A stretch of DNA of 64,000 nucleotides from Bacillus haynesii. GTDB taxonomy: Bacteria > Bacillota > Bacilli > Bacillales > Bacillaceae. Below the pieces are notes generated by a model. That model was not told where the DNA came from and ran no database searches. It was given only the letters and a program-made list of their open reading frames with translations. Position 1 is the first letter of the stretch, and every line of letters begins with the position of its first letter. The stretch covers positions 62,001 to 126,000 of the forward strand of contig NZ_MRBL01000006.1 of NCBI RefSeq assembly GCF_001969855.1, written 5' to 3'. Positions 50,243-60,225 of this stretch are shown piece after piece. Both the position numbers and the translations under genes were made by a program.

Positions 50243-50493
50243 TGTGCGACAACCTCCTCGACTTCGTATCTGTAATCTTCAATCACCGTGTTGGCTAAAA
50301 GTTTTTCGCACATTTCTTTGACGAGAACGTCAAGGTCGCGGTCCGATTTTTCGATTGTGAGCTCCATGTATTTGCCGATGCGGACGTCCTGAACTTCTTT
50401 GTAGGACATGCTGTGCAAAGCATGCTGAACGGCGCTCCCCTGAGGATCTAAAACACTCTCTTTTAAGCTGACATACACTTTCACTTTGTACAT
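50239..50493 (-). CDS. purS: FGAM synthase small subunit PurS
   Basis: 84-residue subunit that bridges PurL and PurQ. Begins [19 protein letters not shown]. The ATG at 50493 is the family start; a longer reading from 50535 would run into purC. One base separates it from the purC stop. Confidence 0.95.
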   Translation of the reverse strand: MYKVKVYVSLKESVLDPQGSAVQHALHSMSYKEVQDVRIGKYMELTIEKSDRDLDVLVKEMCEKLLANTVIEDYRYEVEEVVAQ

Positions 50494-50494
50494 A

Positions 50495-51211
50495 TTACAT
50501 GCCTCCAAGTCTTTTGAATATTTCTTCGTATGCATCCGTCAATCCGCCCAGGTTTCTTCTGAACACATCTTTATCAAGCTTTTCATTCGTTTCTTTATCC
50601 CACAGCCGGCACGTATCCGGGGAAATCTCGTCGGCCAGCAGGACCTCGCCGTCTTTATCGAGTCCGAACTCAAGCTTGAAATCTATCAATCTGACATCGC
50701 AAGCCGCGAAAATCGTCTGCAGCTCTTCGTTTACCTGTCTCGTAATCGATTTGATTTTCTCCACCTGTTCAGGCTCAGCCGCTTTTAAAATCCGGATATG
50801 GTCTTCTGTGATCAGCGGATCGCCAAGCGCGTCATCCTTGTAGTAAAACTCGATAACCGGCTGCCCCAGCTCCGTGCCTTCCGGAATGCCGAGCCTTTTG
50901 GACATGCTTCCGGCAACGACATTGCGGACAACGACTTCAAGCGGGATGATCGTCACTTTTTTAATGAGCTGCTCCGTTTCAGAAATTCGTTCAACAAAGT
51001 GGTTGTTGATTCCCTTCTCGTGAAGCCTTGTGAAAATCAGGCTGGAAATTTCGTTATTTAAACGGCCTTTTCCGTCAATCTCGGCTTTTTTTTCTCCGTT
51101 AAAAGCCGTCGCTGAGTTTTTGTATTCGACAAACAAAGTGTTGTCATCATCCGTCCGGTAAATCTTTTTCGCTTTTCCTTCGTATAAAAGTTCATTTTTC
51201 GCAATATTCAC
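50495..51211 (-). CDS. purC: SAICAR synthetase
   Basis: Joins aspartate to CAIR. 238 residues starting MNIAKNELLYEGKAKKIY, with VVVRNVVAGSMSKRLGIPEG near 95 and LIDFKLEFG near 175 followed by DEISPDTCRLWD. First gene after the purB-purC gap; preceded by GGAGGCC. Confidence 0.97.
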   Translation of the reverse strand: MNIAKNELLYEGKAKKIYRTDDDNTLFVEYKNSATAFNGEKKAEIDGKGRLNNEISSLIFTRLHEKGINNHFVERISETEQLIKKVTIIPLEVVVRNVVAGSMSKRLGIPEGTELGQPVIEFYYKDDALGDPLITEDHIRILKAAEPEQVEKIKSITRQVNEELQTIFAACDVRLIDFKLEFGLDKDGEVLLADEISPDTCRLWDKETNEKLDKDVFRRNLGGLTDAYEEIFKRLGGM

Positions 51212-51253
51212 AGAAGGCCTCCTAACCCGAATGTTGGAAATATTTAAGCAGTT

Positions 51254-51282
51254 AGACCCCCGCCTGTAAAAGCGGGCGGTCT
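51254..51282 (-). terminator. Intercistronic hairpin between purB and purC
   Basis: Minus-strand AGACCGCCCGC pairs with GCGGGGGTCT around an eight-base loop; no long T-run follows, so partial termination or RNA processing is more likely than a full stop. Confidence 0.5.
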
Positions 51283-51285
51283 ATT

Positions 51286-52581
51286 CTATGCCAAGCCTAA
51301 ACGTTCAAAAATGTAGTCGACATTTTTCAAGTGGTAATTGTAATCAAAGCAGTCGTTAATTTGTTCCGGAGACAGTCGGGACGTAATTTTTTCCTCAGCC
51401 TCGACAAGCTGGCGGAACGGCACTTGTTTCTCCCATGCTTCCATTGCTTTCGGCTGAACGGTATCATACGCCTCTTCGCGCGCCATGCCGGTATCAATGA
51501 GAGCGAGAAGGACGCGCTGGGAGTAGATCAATCCGAGTGTGCGGTCCATGTTGCGCTTCATATTTTCAGGGAACACGGTCAAGTTTTTCACAATGTTGCC
51601 GAAGCGGTTCAGCATGTAGTTCAGCGCGATCGTCGCATCAGGCAGAATGATGCGCTCTGCTGATGAATGCGAAATGTCGCGTTCATGCCAAAGCGGTACA
51701 TTTTCATAAGCGGTCAGCATGTAGCCGCGGATGACGCGGGCCATTCCCGTCATGTTTTCCGAGCCGATCGGATTGCGCTTATGCGGCATCGCAGATGAAC
51801 CTTTTTGGCCTTTTGCGAAAAATTCTTCGACCTCGCGGGTTTCGCTTTTTTGAAGGCCGCGGATCTCAACGGCGAATTTCTCGATGCTTGTCGCAACGAG
51901 CGCCAGTGCAGCCATGTAATCGGCGTGGCGGTCGCGCTGCAGCGTCTGCGTTGAAATCGGCGCAGGTTTTAAACCGAGCTTCTCACATACGTACTGCTCG
52001 ACGAATGGATCGATGTTCGCGTACGTTCCGACGGCGCCTGAGATTTTGCCGACTTCGATGCCTTCTTTCGCTTGCTTGAAGCGTTCCAGGTTGCGCTTCA
52101 TCTCTTCATACCAAAGGGCGAGCTTTAAGCCGAACGTCGTCGGTTCTGCATGTACGCCGTGTGTACGTCCCATCATCACCGTATATTTATGTTCTTTCGC
52201 TTTTTCTTTTAAGATGTCAATAAATCTCTCAAGATCCTTGAGCAAAATATCGTTCGCCTGTTTTAATAGATAGGAAAGAGCGGTATCGACCACATCTGTT
52301 GATGTCAGCCCATAGTGCACCCACTTTTTCTCTTCGCCAAGCGTTTCCGATACGGCGCGGGTAAATGCGACGACATCGTGACGCGTGTCCTGCTCGATTT
52401 CGAAGATGCGGTTGATGTCAAATGACGCTTTTTCCCGCAAAACCTTCACATCTTCTTTCGGAATCACGCCGAGTTCAGCCCAAGCTTCACAAGCCAGTAT
52501 TTCAACTTCAAGCCATGCTTGGAATCTGTTTTCATCCGTCCAAATCGCAGCCATTTCCGGTCTTGAATAACGTTCGATCAT
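51286..52581 (-). CDS. purB: Adenylosuccinate lyase
   Basis: Fumarate-releasing lyase acting on SAICAR and adenylosuccinate, so it serves both IMP and AMP synthesis. 431 residues; signature loop [20 protein letters not shown] near 262 with the catalytic serine, and [15 protein letters not shown] near 138. The start overlaps the purK stop by four bases. Confidence 0.97.
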   Translation of the reverse strand: MIERYSRPEMAAIWTDENRFQAWLEVEILACEAWAELGVIPKEDVKVLREKASFDINRIFEIEQDTRHDVVAFTRAVSETLGEEKKWVHYGLTSTDVVDTALSYLLKQANDILLKDLERFIDILKEKAKEHKYTVMMGRTHGVHAEPTTFGLKLALWYEEMKRNLERFKQAKEGIEVGKISGAVGTYANIDPFVEQYVCEKLGLKPAPISTQTLQRDRHADYMAALALVATSIEKFAVEIRGLQKSETREVEEFFAKGQKGSSAMPHKRNPIGSENMTGMARVIRGYMLTAYENVPLWHERDISHSSAERIILPDATIALNYMLNRFGNIVKNLTVFPENMKRNMDRTLGLIYSQRVLLALIDTGMAREEAYDTVQPKAMEAWEKQVPFRQLVEAEEKITSRLSPEQINDCFDYNYHLKNVDYIFERLGLA

Positions 52582-53720
52582 TGTTTTCGTCCTCCATCTC
52601 TTTCAGTCCACTTTTCTGTCATCTTCCCGATCCATTCATCGTCGGGTGTTCTTAAAAATGTGATGTGCCCCATTTTGCGGCCCGGTTTGACTTCATGCTT
52701 TCCGTATATATAAAGCTTCGCTTCTTTTAAAAGTTCGGGGTCTTCTTCAGCCATGTACACTTCGTCTCCGAGAAGGTTCACCATCATTCCTTCCTTCAGA
52801 AGGTCCGTTTTGCCGAGCGGCAGCCCGCAGACAGCACGGATATGCTGTTCAAACTGGCTCGTTTCGCAAAGATCAAGGGTGTAATGGCCGGAATTATGCG
52901 GCCGCGGCGCCAGCTCATTGACGAGAAGCCCGCCGTCTTCCTTCAGGAAAAGCTCAACGGCCAGCGTTCCAACAAGCTGAAGCTTTTCGGCAAGCCTGAG
53001 GGCAAGTGCTGCCGCTTGTTCCTGAATCGCCTCATCGGCTCGCGCCGGGACGATGCTCTGGAATAAAATATTTTGCTTATGGATGTTTTCTGCCGCCGGA
53101 AAGACGGTTGTCTCTCCGTGAACCGATCTTGTCACGATCACGGACAATTCCATTTTGAAAGGAACCCAACTTTCCAAAATGCATGTGCCGTGCTGTAAAA
53201 GAGCTGCGGCTTCCCCGATTTGTGCGTGTTCTTTCAGGACGTACTGCCCTTTTCCGTCATACCCGCCGCGGCAAGTTTTCAGCACCGCCGGAAAACCGAG
53301 CTCCGCTACGGACGCTTCCAGTTCCGCCCGGTCGTGAATGATCCGGTACGGCGCGACTTTGCAGCCCGCTGATTCAATCGCTTTTTTCTCGGTCTCCCTG
53401 TTTTGCGTAAGGAGCAACAGCTCGCTCCCCTGCGGAAGGTAAGCGTGCTCCTTCAGCCAGTTCAGCGCATCATAATCGATGTTCTCGAATTCGTAAGTGA
53501 TCACGTCGCTCGCTTCGGCAAGCTTCCGTATCGCTTCCCTGTCATTATAGGCAGCCGTAATCTCAAGGTCGGCGACCTGGCCGCACGGTGATGAAGGAAC
53601 AGGGTCAACCACCGCGATTTTATAGCCCATTTGTTTAGCCGCGACCGTCATCATTTTGCCAAGCTGTCCGCCTCCGATAATGCCGATTGTCGCTCCCGGA
53701 AAAATCGTTTGTTTATACAA
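52578..53720 (-). CDS. purK: N5-carboxyaminoimidazole ribonucleotide synthetase
   Basis: ATP-grasp enzyme making N5-CAIR from AIR and bicarbonate. 380 residues: [12 protein letters not shown] near 13, [14 protein letters not shown] near 150 and [16 protein letters not shown] near 265. The TTG at 53720 is chosen because it gives the B. subtilis length and N-terminal alignment; GTG at 53729 is the alternative. It overlaps the purE end by eight bases. Confidence 0.95.
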   Translation of the reverse strand: MYKQTIFPGATIGIIGGGQLGKMMTVAAKQMGYKIAVVDPVPSSPCGQVADLEITAAYNDREAIRKLAEASDVITYEFENIDYDALNWLKEHAYLPQGSELLLLTQNRETEKKAIESAGCKVAPYRIIHDRAELEASVAELGFPAVLKTCRGGYDGKGQYVLKEHAQIGEAAALLQHGTCILESWVPFKMELSVIVTRSVHGETTVFPAAENIHKQNILFQSIVPARADEAIQEQAAALALRLAEKLQLVGTLAVELFLKEDGGLLVNELAPRPHNSGHYTLDLCETSQFEQHIRAVCGLPLGKTDLLKEGMMVNLLGDEVYMAEEDPELLKEAKLYIYGKHEVKPGRKMGHITFLRTPDDEWIGKMTEKWTERDGGRKQ

Positions 53721-54201
53721 GCTGATCACTGCTTTCCAATACGGTTTGTCTGATGCTTTCCCTTCGTTCGTCCAATCTTTCAGCAAGTTTTTCGTCAAAG
53801 GCTGACAAAATCTGCGCCGCAAGCAGTCCGGCGTTGACCGCTCCCGCTTTGCCGATGGCAACGGTCGCAACGGGTACACCACCCGGCATTTGAACGATTG
53901 AAAGCAACGAATCGAGACCGTTCAGCGCTTTTGACTGAACCGGCACACCGATGACAGGCAGCGTCGTTTTGGCTGCGACCATTCCCGGCAGGTGAGCGGC
54001 TCCGCCCGCTCCGGCAATGATGACTTTCAAGCCTCTTTCCCGCGCCGTTTCGGCATATTCAAACATTAAATCAGGCGTCCGATGTGCGGAAACGACCTTT
54101 TTTTCGAACGGAATTCCCAGTTCATCGAGTATGCCGCAGGCATGTTTCATCGTTTCCCAGTCAGATGTGCTTCCCATGATAACACCAAGAAGAGGCTGCA
54201 T
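53713..54201 (-). CDS. purE: N5-CAIR mutase PurE
   Basis: Converts N5-CAIR to CAIR. 162 residues: [20 protein letters not shown] near the N-terminus, the SAHRTP loop near 40 and [20 protein letters not shown] near 65. The ATG at 54201 follows AAAGGTGG and gives the standard length. First gene of the pur operon, behind a riboswitch. Confidence 0.97.
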   Translation of the reverse strand: MQPLLGVIMGSTSDWETMKHACGILDELGIPFEKKVVSAHRTPDLMFEYAETARERGLKVIIAGAGGAAHLPGMVAAKTTLPVIGVPVQSKALNGLDSLLSIVQMPGGVPVATVAIGKAGAVNAGLLAAQILSAFDEKLAERLDERRESIRQTVLESSDQLV

Positions 54202-54240
54202 ATCTTTTTGTCCCACCTTTAGCTGTTATTCTTCGCAAAT

Positions 54241-54288
54241 AAAAAGCCCGGCATGTATTGCATTGTAGGAAGCAACACAAACCGGGCA
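54241..54288 (-). terminator. Riboswitch-controlled terminator of the pur operon leader
   Basis: Minus-strand GCCCGGTTTGTGTTGC pairs with GCAATACATGCCGGGC and is followed by TTTTTATTT, 40 bases before purE. Confidence 0.85.
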
Positions 54289-54355
54289 TGGCGCGTGTAT
54301 CGTCAGTTAGTCCGCTTCTCGCGATCTCCATGTCAGTTTATTGTCCACTTTCCTG

Positions 54356-54418
54356 CATAGTCCGATGATTTACGGTCATCGGGTAGAGACTTATGGGCCA
54401 TATTCCCAAGATTATATG
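54356..54418 (-). ncRNA. Purine (guanine-class) riboswitch of the pur operon
   Basis: Minus-strand aptamer with the conserved core ATAATCTTGGGAATATGGCC, CATAAGTCTCTACC and the P3 hairpin CGATGACCGTAAATCATCG, ending in GGACTATG. The cytosine in the J3/1 region (GGACTATG) fits guanine/hypoxanthine specificity. Binding would favour the downstream terminator. Confidence 0.95.
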
Positions 54419-54442
54419 AGGATGTGTTTTCATGTCATGTTT

Positions 54443-54471
54443 ATCTTAACAACGGACTGTGATAATGTCAA
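54443..54471 (-). promoter_or_regulatory. Sigma-A promoter of the pur operon
   Basis: TTGACA (54471-54466) and TAAGAT (54448-54443), spacing 17. Confidence 0.88.
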
Positions 54472-54474
54472 CGA

Positions 54475-54519
54475 CATTATCGAACGATAGTATATTTTGT
54501 TGGTCTAATGTTCGGGTTT
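54475..54519 (-). promoter_or_regulatory. Tandem PurBoxes (PurR binding) of the pur operon
   Basis: Inverted motifs AAACCCGAACATT (54519-54507) and ATTATCGAACGAT (54476-54488 on the plus strand), upstream of the -35 box, closely follow the B. subtilis pur control region. The first overlaps the stop codon of yebG. Confidence 0.8.
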
Positions 54520-54715
54520 AGAGCAATTTCCCTTCGAATATAATTTTTCTTCCGCACGGAACAACCTGAATCGTTCCATTTTCCTTTGTTTCTTTGAAGA
54601 CCGGCTCCTCCATTCGGCGCACCGGTGTATAGCCTTCTTCCTGCATCTTCGTCAACACGGTTTCGATCGTTTCGCCTTCCGTTACTTCAAAGCGCTTTTT
54701 TTTCGGCTTTGTCAT
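54518..54715 (-). CDS. yebG: NETI-motif protein YebG
   Basis: 65-residue basic protein of the YebG family, named for a NETI-like motif (here [16 protein letters not shown] at 14-29). Function unknown. The start overlaps the yebE stop by one base; its stop lies within the PurR box of the pur promoter. Confidence 0.88.
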   Translation of the reverse strand: MTKPKKKRFEVTEGETIETVLTKMQEEGYTPVRRMEEPVFKETKENGTIQVVPCGRKIIFEGKLL

Positions 54716-55269
54716 TATTCTTTAATTCTCCTTTTCTTTACGGCTTTAACCCAGAATCCGCCGTGTATCGTCTTCGGTTCGTAGGAAATGATAAATGCTT
54801 TTGAATCGATTGATTTAATCGTTTCGTATAGTTGCAGTTCGTATTTTCTCGGTGTCAAAACCTGCATCGCCGTTCTGTCTCCCTCAAGTCCGCTGACGAC
54901 CCAATGGGTGACCCCGTAGCCTTTTTCCCTGAGCTGTTTCGGCAGATCCAAATCGAGCTCTTTCGTAATGGCGTTAACGGTAATATAGCCCAAAGCGAGC
55001 TTTTCTTCAATTTTCGTGCCGACGATGATGCCGATTCCAAATCCAACCGCATAAGCGATCACGTTTTGAATTTGATTTAAATTATCTAGAACGAGCCCAA
55101 GCCCGATGACGTAAACAAGCATTTCGATTGTCCCGATAAAAGCGGCGAGATACCGCTGGCCTTTAAGAGTCAGTATCATTCGAAGGGTTAAAAACGTTAC
55201 ATATATAATATTGATAACCAGAATAATTCCAACCATGATCACACTGTTCAATAGTGCTGAGTGAAGCAA
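54715..55269 (-). CDS. yebE: DUF2179/DUF5698 membrane protein YebE
   Basis: 184-residue protein with about three N-terminal helices and a cytosolic DUF2179 domain ([20 protein letters not shown] near 120). Related domains bind cyclic dinucleotides in other proteins, but that is not shown here. The TTG at 55269, eight bases after AAAGGAGG, gives the B. subtilis length. Confidence 0.88.
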   Translation of the reverse strand: MLHSALLNSVIMVGIILVINIIYVTFLTLRMILTLKGQRYLAAFIGTIEMLVYVIGLGLVLDNLNQIQNVIAYAVGFGIGIIVGTKIEEKLALGYITVNAITKELDLDLPKQLREKGYGVTHWVVSGLEGDRTAMQVLTPRKYELQLYETIKSIDSKAFIISYEPKTIHGGFWVKAVKKRRIKE

Positions 55270-55428
55270 TTGAAATCCCTCCTTTAGATGCAAAGCAATC
55301 ATATTCTACTAGAGAAATTCTCCATACACAATCCTGTAATGGCCCTGCTTCACCAAAAAATTTTTCGACATTGCTCACTCCCATCAGTTTACCCTTTTTC
55401 TGCCGGTTTCAAAGCATTGAAACTCTAT

Positions 55429-55457
55429 TAAAAAAGACGTTCAAATGAACGTCTTTC
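55429..55457 (-). terminator. Terminator of the FbpA-like gene
   Basis: Minus-strand AAGACGTTC-attt-GAACGTCTT followed by TTTT. Confidence 0.85.
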
Positions 55458-55644
55458 AGAGCTGGTGTTTATGATCCCGCTGACGATCTGCATCAGATTC
55501 GTGCAGCTTCCGGTGTTCCTTTTCCAAATCGCTCAGCGTGTATGACGAGAGGTCTTTCAAATTGTCCAGCCGCCCTGATTTTGCGAGCTGTCTGATTAAA
55601 TACTCCTTTTTTTGCTTTACGGCTTTTCGAAGAAAGTTAGCCAT
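55456..55644 (-). CDS. FbpA-like small basic protein (62 aa)
   Basis: Basic 62-residue protein resembling the Fur-regulated basic protein FbpA family (LRKAVKQKKEYLIRQLAKSG then LSSYTLSDLEKEHRKLH). FbpA proteins act in iron-sparing with the FsrA RNA in B. subtilis. No convincing Fur box is visible, so regulation may differ. The ATG at 55644 has GGGGGAG upstream. Its promoter is TTGACT-17-TATATT (55708-55680), with the palindrome TGAGTTGACTCA over the -35 box. Confidence 0.65.
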   Translation of the reverse strand: MANFLRKAVKQKKEYLIRQLAKSGRLDNLKDLSSYTLSDLEKEHRKLHESDADRQRDHKHQL

Positions 55645-55679
55645 CGATCACTCCCCCATCCGTTCGTATGATTGGTTAC

Positions 55680-55711
55680 AATATATACACATTATTCTTA
55701 TGAGTCAACTC
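55680..55711 (-). promoter_or_regulatory. Promoter of the FbpA-like gene with a 12-bp palindrome
   Basis: TTGACT (55708-55703) and TATATT (55685-55680) with 17-base spacing; the -35 lies inside the palindrome TGAGTTGACTCA. Confidence 0.65.
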
Positions 55712-55725
55712 AGAATTAATGTGGA

Positions 55726-55755
55726 GAAAAAACCGGTTCTTCTTGAAGAACCGGC
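55726..55755 (-). terminator. Terminator of yebC
   Basis: Minus-strand GCCGGTTCTT-caag-AAGAACCGGT followed by TTTTT. Confidence 0.87.
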
Positions 55756-55764
55756 AATATCTCC

Positions 55765-56523
55765 TTATACCGGGATAAGCGACGACAGCAAGTATCCGCC
55801 TACCAGCTTCCATGTTGCCGCAACGAATACTAATTCAAGCAAAAAGACGGTAAACACGCAGTACATCAGGTCAAACCGCGCTTTTTCGCTTTTTTCATAA
55901 ATCGATTGAATCAGCGTAAAAGTGCCGAATGTCAATCCCATAAAGATGACGATCGAGAGAATCACCGTCGCGGCCGTGAAGTTGATAATCGCGAATATCA
56001 TCCACAAAGCGGCAGGGACGATAAACGGAACCAATAGAGAGCCGTACTTTGCCGTGATATCGAAAAATGAAGCTTTATATCTGAGCATAAAATTCGATAC
56101 AATCCAGCTCGCTGCCGCCATCCAAAACATGAAAGCCATGCAGTAGATAAACACAACCAAAAATACTTCCATGAACGGCACTGATACGCCGAACCCGAGA
56201 ACTCTCCCCCGTCCCGCAAGCAGCTGATAAAAATTGCCGAGCGAAAAGAAAACGGCTAAAAGCGTCATTGAAATAACGGAATACTTAAAATAAGACCGGT
56301 CATAATCAAGTGCGCTGCGCACCGGGGATTTTAAAATATCGAGCACAAAGCTGAAATAGCGGAACAAAGCGGCAATCACGCTCTCCATCACCGATTTGAC
56401 TTTCGCCGCAGACGGATTCGTCTCCTTGCTCTTCCTCGCTTTTTTCCGGGAATTCCTCGACATCCTCGAAGCAGGTTCTTGTTCTATATCATCTTCATTT
56501 CGTTTGTGATGTTCTTCAATCAT
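55765..56523 (-). CDS. yebC: Membrane protein YebC (DUF-type, unknown)
   Basis: About 252 residues: a charged cytosolic N-terminus (residues 1-55, many Lys/Arg/Glu) followed by about five hydrophobic helices of the Yip1-like type. Corresponds by position and pattern to B. subtilis YebC, unrelated to the TACO1/YebC translation factor of other bacteria. The ATG at 56523 follows AGGAG. Confidence 0.8.
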   Translation of the reverse strand: MIEEHHKRNEDDIEQEPASRMSRNSRKKARKSKETNPSAAKVKSVMESVIAALFRYFSFVLDILKSPVRSALDYDRSYFKYSVISMTLLAVFFSLGNFYQLLAGRGRVLGFGVSVPFMEVFLVVFIYCMAFMFWMAAASWIVSNFMLRYKASFFDITAKYGSLLVPFIVPAALWMIFAIINFTAATVILSIVIFMGLTFGTFTLIQSIYEKSEKARFDLMYCVFTVFLLELVFVAATWKLVGGYLLSSLIPV

Positions 56524-56692
56524 ATAAGCAACTCCTATTCTATTCAAAAGCTTTACATAAATGAAAAGCACTTTTATAAATTACATAAGCTGTGTGAAAC
56601 AGTCAAGACAAACCTCTTTTTATCATAGATGCGGCAGCCCTTATATATGACGAAAAACGAAGGCGGAAGGTTCCGTTTTTAATGATTTGGAA

Positions 56693-56728
56693 ATAAAAAA
56701 GCGCTTGTTCATTTGAACAAGCGCTTTT
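56693..56728 (-). terminator. Terminator of pbuG
   Basis: Minus-strand AAGCGCTTGTTC-aaat-GAACAAGCGC followed by TTTTTT. Confidence 0.87.
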
Positions 56729-56736
56729 CACACAGC

Positions 56737-58059
56737 TTATTTCAAGAAAATGAAATAAAGAATAAATACGACAGCCAATCCGTACATAATCGGATGGATC
56801 TCTTTTGCTTTGCCTTTAAAGATCATCGTGATCGGGTAGAAAATAAATCCGATCGCGATTCCGGTGGCGATGCTGTATGTCAGCGGCATCGCAATCATCG
56901 TTAAGAATGCGGGCACCGCAATCTCAAACTTGGTCCAGTCGATTTTGTTGAGATTCGCCACCATCAGTACGCCGACGATGATTAAAGCAGGCGCCGTCAC
57001 TTGCGAAGTGATAACGCTAAGGACAGGCGAGAAAAACAGCGACAGCAAGAACAAAACGCCTGTTACGATCGCCGCAAAACCGCTTCTCGCTCCAGCCGCT
57101 ACCCCGGCACTTGACTCAACATAAGCCGTCGTGGTCGATGTCCCAAGGATCGCTCCGGCGACAGTTGCGGAAGAATCGGCAAGCAAAGCCCTTCCCGCGC
57201 GCGGCAGTTTGTTATCCTTCATTAAACCGGCTTGTGATGCAACACCCACCAGTGTACCGGCCGTATCAAAAAAGTCGACGAATAAAAACGTTAAAATGAC
57301 GACAAGCATTTGCACCGTAAAGATATCATGAAGGTGGATAAAGGATTGTCCAAATGTCGGCGCAAGACTAGGAACGGCACCGACGATTTTGTCCGGAACG
57401 TCAATCTGGCCGAAGATCATGCCGACAATCGCCGTGATCAACATCCCGAAGAAAATACCTCCGTTCACACGCAATACCATTAAAATGACAGTGATGATCA
57501 GTCCGAAAACAGTCAAAAGAACGGGACCTGAATGAATATTCCCAAACGACACAATCGTATCCGGGTTGGATACGACGATTTTGGAGCCCTGCAAACCGAC
57601 GAAAGCGATAAACAGACCAATCCCCGCACCGACAGCCATTTTCAGTTCATAAGGAATCGAATTGATAATTTTTTCCCTTAAACCGGATAGCGAAAGAACG
57701 ATAAAAATAAGTCCGGAAACCATAACGCCGGAGAGAGCCGTCTGCCATGGAATCTGCATGTTCAGGATGACAGAGAATGCAAAGAATGCGTTAAGCCCCA
57801 TTCCGGGCGCAAGGGCGATCGGATACTTCGCGAGCAGCCCCATGATAAAACAACCGACAGCTGCTGAAACCGCCGTTGCCGTAAAGACCGCGCTTTGATC
57901 CATTCTCAATGCATCTGGAAAATTTTCCACCGACGCCAGAGAAAGCGTAAGCGGGTTGACAATCAAAATATATGCCATGGACAAAAATGTGGTGAGTCCG
58001 CCGATCATTTCTCTCCGATAATTTGTGCCCAATTCTTCAAACTGAAAGTAACGCTTCAA
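56737..58059 (-). CDS. pbuG: Hypoxanthine/guanine permease PbuG
   Basis: Purine-base importer of the AzgA-type NCS2 group, 440 residues with about 12-14 helices. Begins (TTG) LKRYFQFEELGTNYRREMIGG; contains GLNAFFAFS, VDFFDTAGTL near 285 and GTSTTTAYVESSAGVAAGAR near 330. The TTG at 58059, nine bases after GGAG, gives the B. subtilis length; the longer ATG reading would begin inside the riboswitch. It is monocistronic, between a purine riboswitch and its own terminator. Confidence 0.94.
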   Translation of the reverse strand: MKRYFQFEELGTNYRREMIGGLTTFLSMAYILIVNPLTLSLASVENFPDALRMDQSAVFTATAVSAAVGCFIMGLLAKYPIALAPGMGLNAFFAFSVILNMQIPWQTALSGVMVSGLIFIVLSLSGLREKIINSIPYELKMAVGAGIGLFIAFVGLQGSKIVVSNPDTIVSFGNIHSGPVLLTVFGLIITVILMVLRVNGGIFFGMLITAIVGMIFGQIDVPDKIVGAVPSLAPTFGQSFIHLHDIFTVQMLVVILTFLFVDFFDTAGTLVGVASQAGLMKDNKLPRAGRALLADSSATVAGAILGTSTTTAYVESSAGVAAGARSGFAAIVTGVLFLLSLFFSPVLSVITSQVTAPALIIVGVLMVANLNKIDWTKFEIAVPAFLTMIAMPLTYSIATGIAIGFIFYPITMIFKGKAKEIHPIMYGLAVVFILYFIFLK

Positions 58060-58122
58060 AATGGTATACTCCTCTCGTTTGTCTGTCGCTTTTATTGTTT
58101 CATAAACCTTTGCTTTTAAACA

Positions 58123-58150
58123 AAAAACGCCCCAATTGACGGGACGCTTG
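58123..58150 (-). terminator. Riboswitch-controlled terminator of pbuG
   Basis: Minus-strand GCGTCCC-gtcaatt-GGGGCG followed by TTTTTTG. The sequence just before it (CGTAGTCAAG) is complementary to the 3' strand of the aptamer's closing region (CTTGACTACG), giving an antiterminator. Confidence 0.82.
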
Positions 58151-58209
58151 ACTACGGCATATTTCATACTGAAAAAATGTTTTTTCACGCACAAAATATT
58201 GTATACAAG

Positions 58210-58272
58210 CGTAGTCAAGCTATTTACGGTAGCTTGGTAGAAACTTATGGGCCATATCCCCATGATTATACG
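58210..58272 (-). ncRNA. Purine (guanine-class) riboswitch of pbuG
   Basis: Minus-strand aptamer with TATAATCATGGGGATATGGC, CATAAGTTTCTACC and the P3 hairpin AAGCTACCGTAAATAGCTT, ending in GACTACG. Same class as the pur operon aptamer. Confidence 0.95.
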
Positions 58273-58336
58273 ACAAGTCTTTTTTAATTTACTATACTAT
58301 TGTAGCAATATCTAACGCTGAACACAATATAAAAAA

Positions 58337-58364
58337 ACGAACATTCATGATTTTTAATGTTCGT
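58337..58364. promoter_or_regulatory. PurBox pair upstream of pbuG
   Basis: ACGAACATT and AATGTTCGT form a perfect inverted pair ten bases apart, as in PurR sites of the PurR regulon. From here to the guaA terminator (58365-58605, 240 bases) no gene is seen. Confidence 0.7.
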
Positions 58365-58605
58365 TTCGTTCGTTGTTTTTCCAAATTCTGACCGAGGTCT
58401 GAAGCAGGTTAATTCCCGGTTTTCTTCAACTCAAATCAAACACGGCTGCACGTTCTTTTTTATCGTGATATTGTATTCCCGTTTTATATCCTGCGACAAA
58501 CCGTCGTTTCGAATACTGTTTGAATGCCTTATTCGGTTAATACATGGCACAGCGGTTGCGGCGATGAAAGCGGTGGATATAAGCGGTATCAGCTTTGCTC
58601 CACCA

Positions 58606-58641
58606 ATAAAAAAACGCCCCAGCCTTTATGCGGCTGAGGCA
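58606..58641 (-). terminator. Terminator of guaA
   Basis: Minus-strand GCCTCAGCC-gcataaa-GGCTGGGGC followed by GTTTTTTT. Confidence 0.87.
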
Positions 58642-58647
58642 TTTGTC

Positions 58648-60189
58648 TTATTCCCACTCGATTGTTGCAGGCGGCTTGCTCGTAATGTCGTAAACCACAC
58701 GGTTAATGTGCTTCACTTCATTGACGATCCGTGTCGAGATTGTCTCAAGGACATCCCAAGGAATTCTCGCCCAGTCGGATGTCATGCCGTCAATTGATGT
58801 CACGGCGCGAATACCGATCGTATAGTCATAAGTTCTTGCGTCTCCCATGACGCCGACGCTGCGGATATCAGGAAGAACGGTGAAGTATTGCCAAATATCT
58901 TTTTCAAGATCAGCTTTGGCGATTTCTTCGCGGAGGATCGCGTCTGATTCGCGGACGATTTCAAGCTTCTCCTCCGTCACTTCTCCGAGGACGCGGATGC
59001 CAAGGCCTGGACCCGGGAACGGCTGGCGCCAAACAATTTCGTCAGGGATGCCGAGCTCGGTTCCGAGCGCACGCACTTCGTCTTTGAAAAGCGTATTCAG
59101 CGGTTCGATCAATTCAAACTGCATGTCTTCAGGAAGGCCGCCGACATTGTGATGCGATTTGATCGTCTGAGCCGTCGCTGTTCCGCTCTCGATAATGTCA
59201 GTGTAAAGCGTTCCCTGTGCAAGGAAGTCAATTCCTTTCAGTTTTTCCGCTTCATCGTCAAACACGTAAATAAACTCGTTACCGATGATTTTGCGTTTTT
59301 GTTCAGGGTCTGAGACGCCTTTAAGCTTGTTCAGGAAGCGGTCTTTCGCATCCACTTTAATCACGTTCATGTTGAAGCCTTCGCTGAACGTCTTCATCAC
59401 GCCTTCCGCTTCACCTTTTCGAAGGAGCCCGTGGTCTACGAAAATACAAGTGAGCTGGTCGCCGATCGCTTTATGGATCAAGACCGCAACGACAGAGGAG
59501 TCAACCCCGCCGCTCAGCGCGCACAGCACTTGCTTATCGCCGACTGTTTCGCGGATTTTCTGCATTTCAATCTCAATAAAGTTTTCCATTGACCATTCGC
59601 CGGCACATTCACAAACACCGAAAACAAAGTTTTTCAAAAGGTCGTTTCCGTATTCTGAATGGCGGACTTCCGGATGGAATTGAACGCCGTACCATTTCTT
59701 ATCCTTCTTGCTCATTGCTGAATTCGGGCAATGATGGCTTGTCGCATCAACGGTAAAGCCTTCTGGAACTTCAACAACTAGATCACCATGACTCATCCAG
59801 ACGACTTGTTCGTTTGGAAGATCTCTAAACAGATCCGGTTCTCCCTCGATATGAATGTTCGCTTTTCCGTATTCGCGCTGGCTTGCCGCTTCTACTTTTC
59901 CGCCAAGGTAATGCGTCATCAGCTGCATGCCGTAGCAAATGCCAAGAACAGGGATATCCAGTTCGAAAATCTTTTCGTCGCAGCGGAAAGATCCTTCGTC
60001 GTAAACGCTGTTCGGACCGCCGGACAAAATAATTCCTTTCGGATTCATTTCTTTGATTTCCTCTGCCGTCAACGTATGAGGATGCAATTCACTATATACA
60101 CCAAACTCACGAATGCGGCGGGTAATCAGCTGGTTGTACTGACTTCCAAAATCCAACACAAGAATCATTTCATTTACTAACTTCGTCAT
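58648..60189 (-). CDS. guaA: GMP synthetase (glutamine-hydrolysing)
   Basis: Converts XMP to GMP using glutamine and ATP. 513 residues: N-terminal class I amidotransferase with Cys85 in LGICYGMQL and the catalytic His/Glu in FHPEV, then the ATP pyrophosphatase loop [10 protein letters not shown] near 227, and a C-terminal dimer domain with KPPATIEWE. The ATG at 60189 follows AGAGGTG. Single gene with its own promoter and a long structured leader. Confidence 0.97.
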   Translation of the reverse strand: MTKLVNEMILVLDFGSQYNQLITRRIREFGVYSELHPHTLTAEEIKEMNPKGIILSGGPNSVYDEGSFRCDEKIFELDIPVLGICYGMQLMTHYLGGKVEAASQREYGKANIHIEGEPDLFRDLPNEQVVWMSHGDLVVEVPEGFTVDATSHHCPNSAMSKKDKKWYGVQFHPEVRHSEYGNDLLKNFVFGVCECAGEWSMENFIEIEMQKIRETVGDKQVLCALSGGVDSSVVAVLIHKAIGDQLTCIFVDHGLLRKGEAEGVMKTFSEGFNMNVIKVDAKDRFLNKLKGVSDPEQKRKIIGNEFIYVFDDEAEKLKGIDFLAQGTLYTDIIESGTATAQTIKSHHNVGGLPEDMQFELIEPLNTLFKDEVRALGTELGIPDEIVWRQPFPGPGLGIRVLGEVTEEKLEIVRESDAILREEIAKADLEKDIWQYFTVLPDIRSVGVMGDARTYDYTIGIRAVTSIDGMTSDWARIPWDVLETISTRIVNEVKHINRVVYDITSKPPATIEWE

Positions 60190-60225
60190 GGTGTCACCTC
60201 TTTATCAAATTGTCTTTTTGCACAG

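Noticed and set aside
55163..55384. A 73-codon minus ORF upstream of yebE
   Set aside because: It overlaps yebE in another frame, contains the yebE ribosome site, and resembles no protein.
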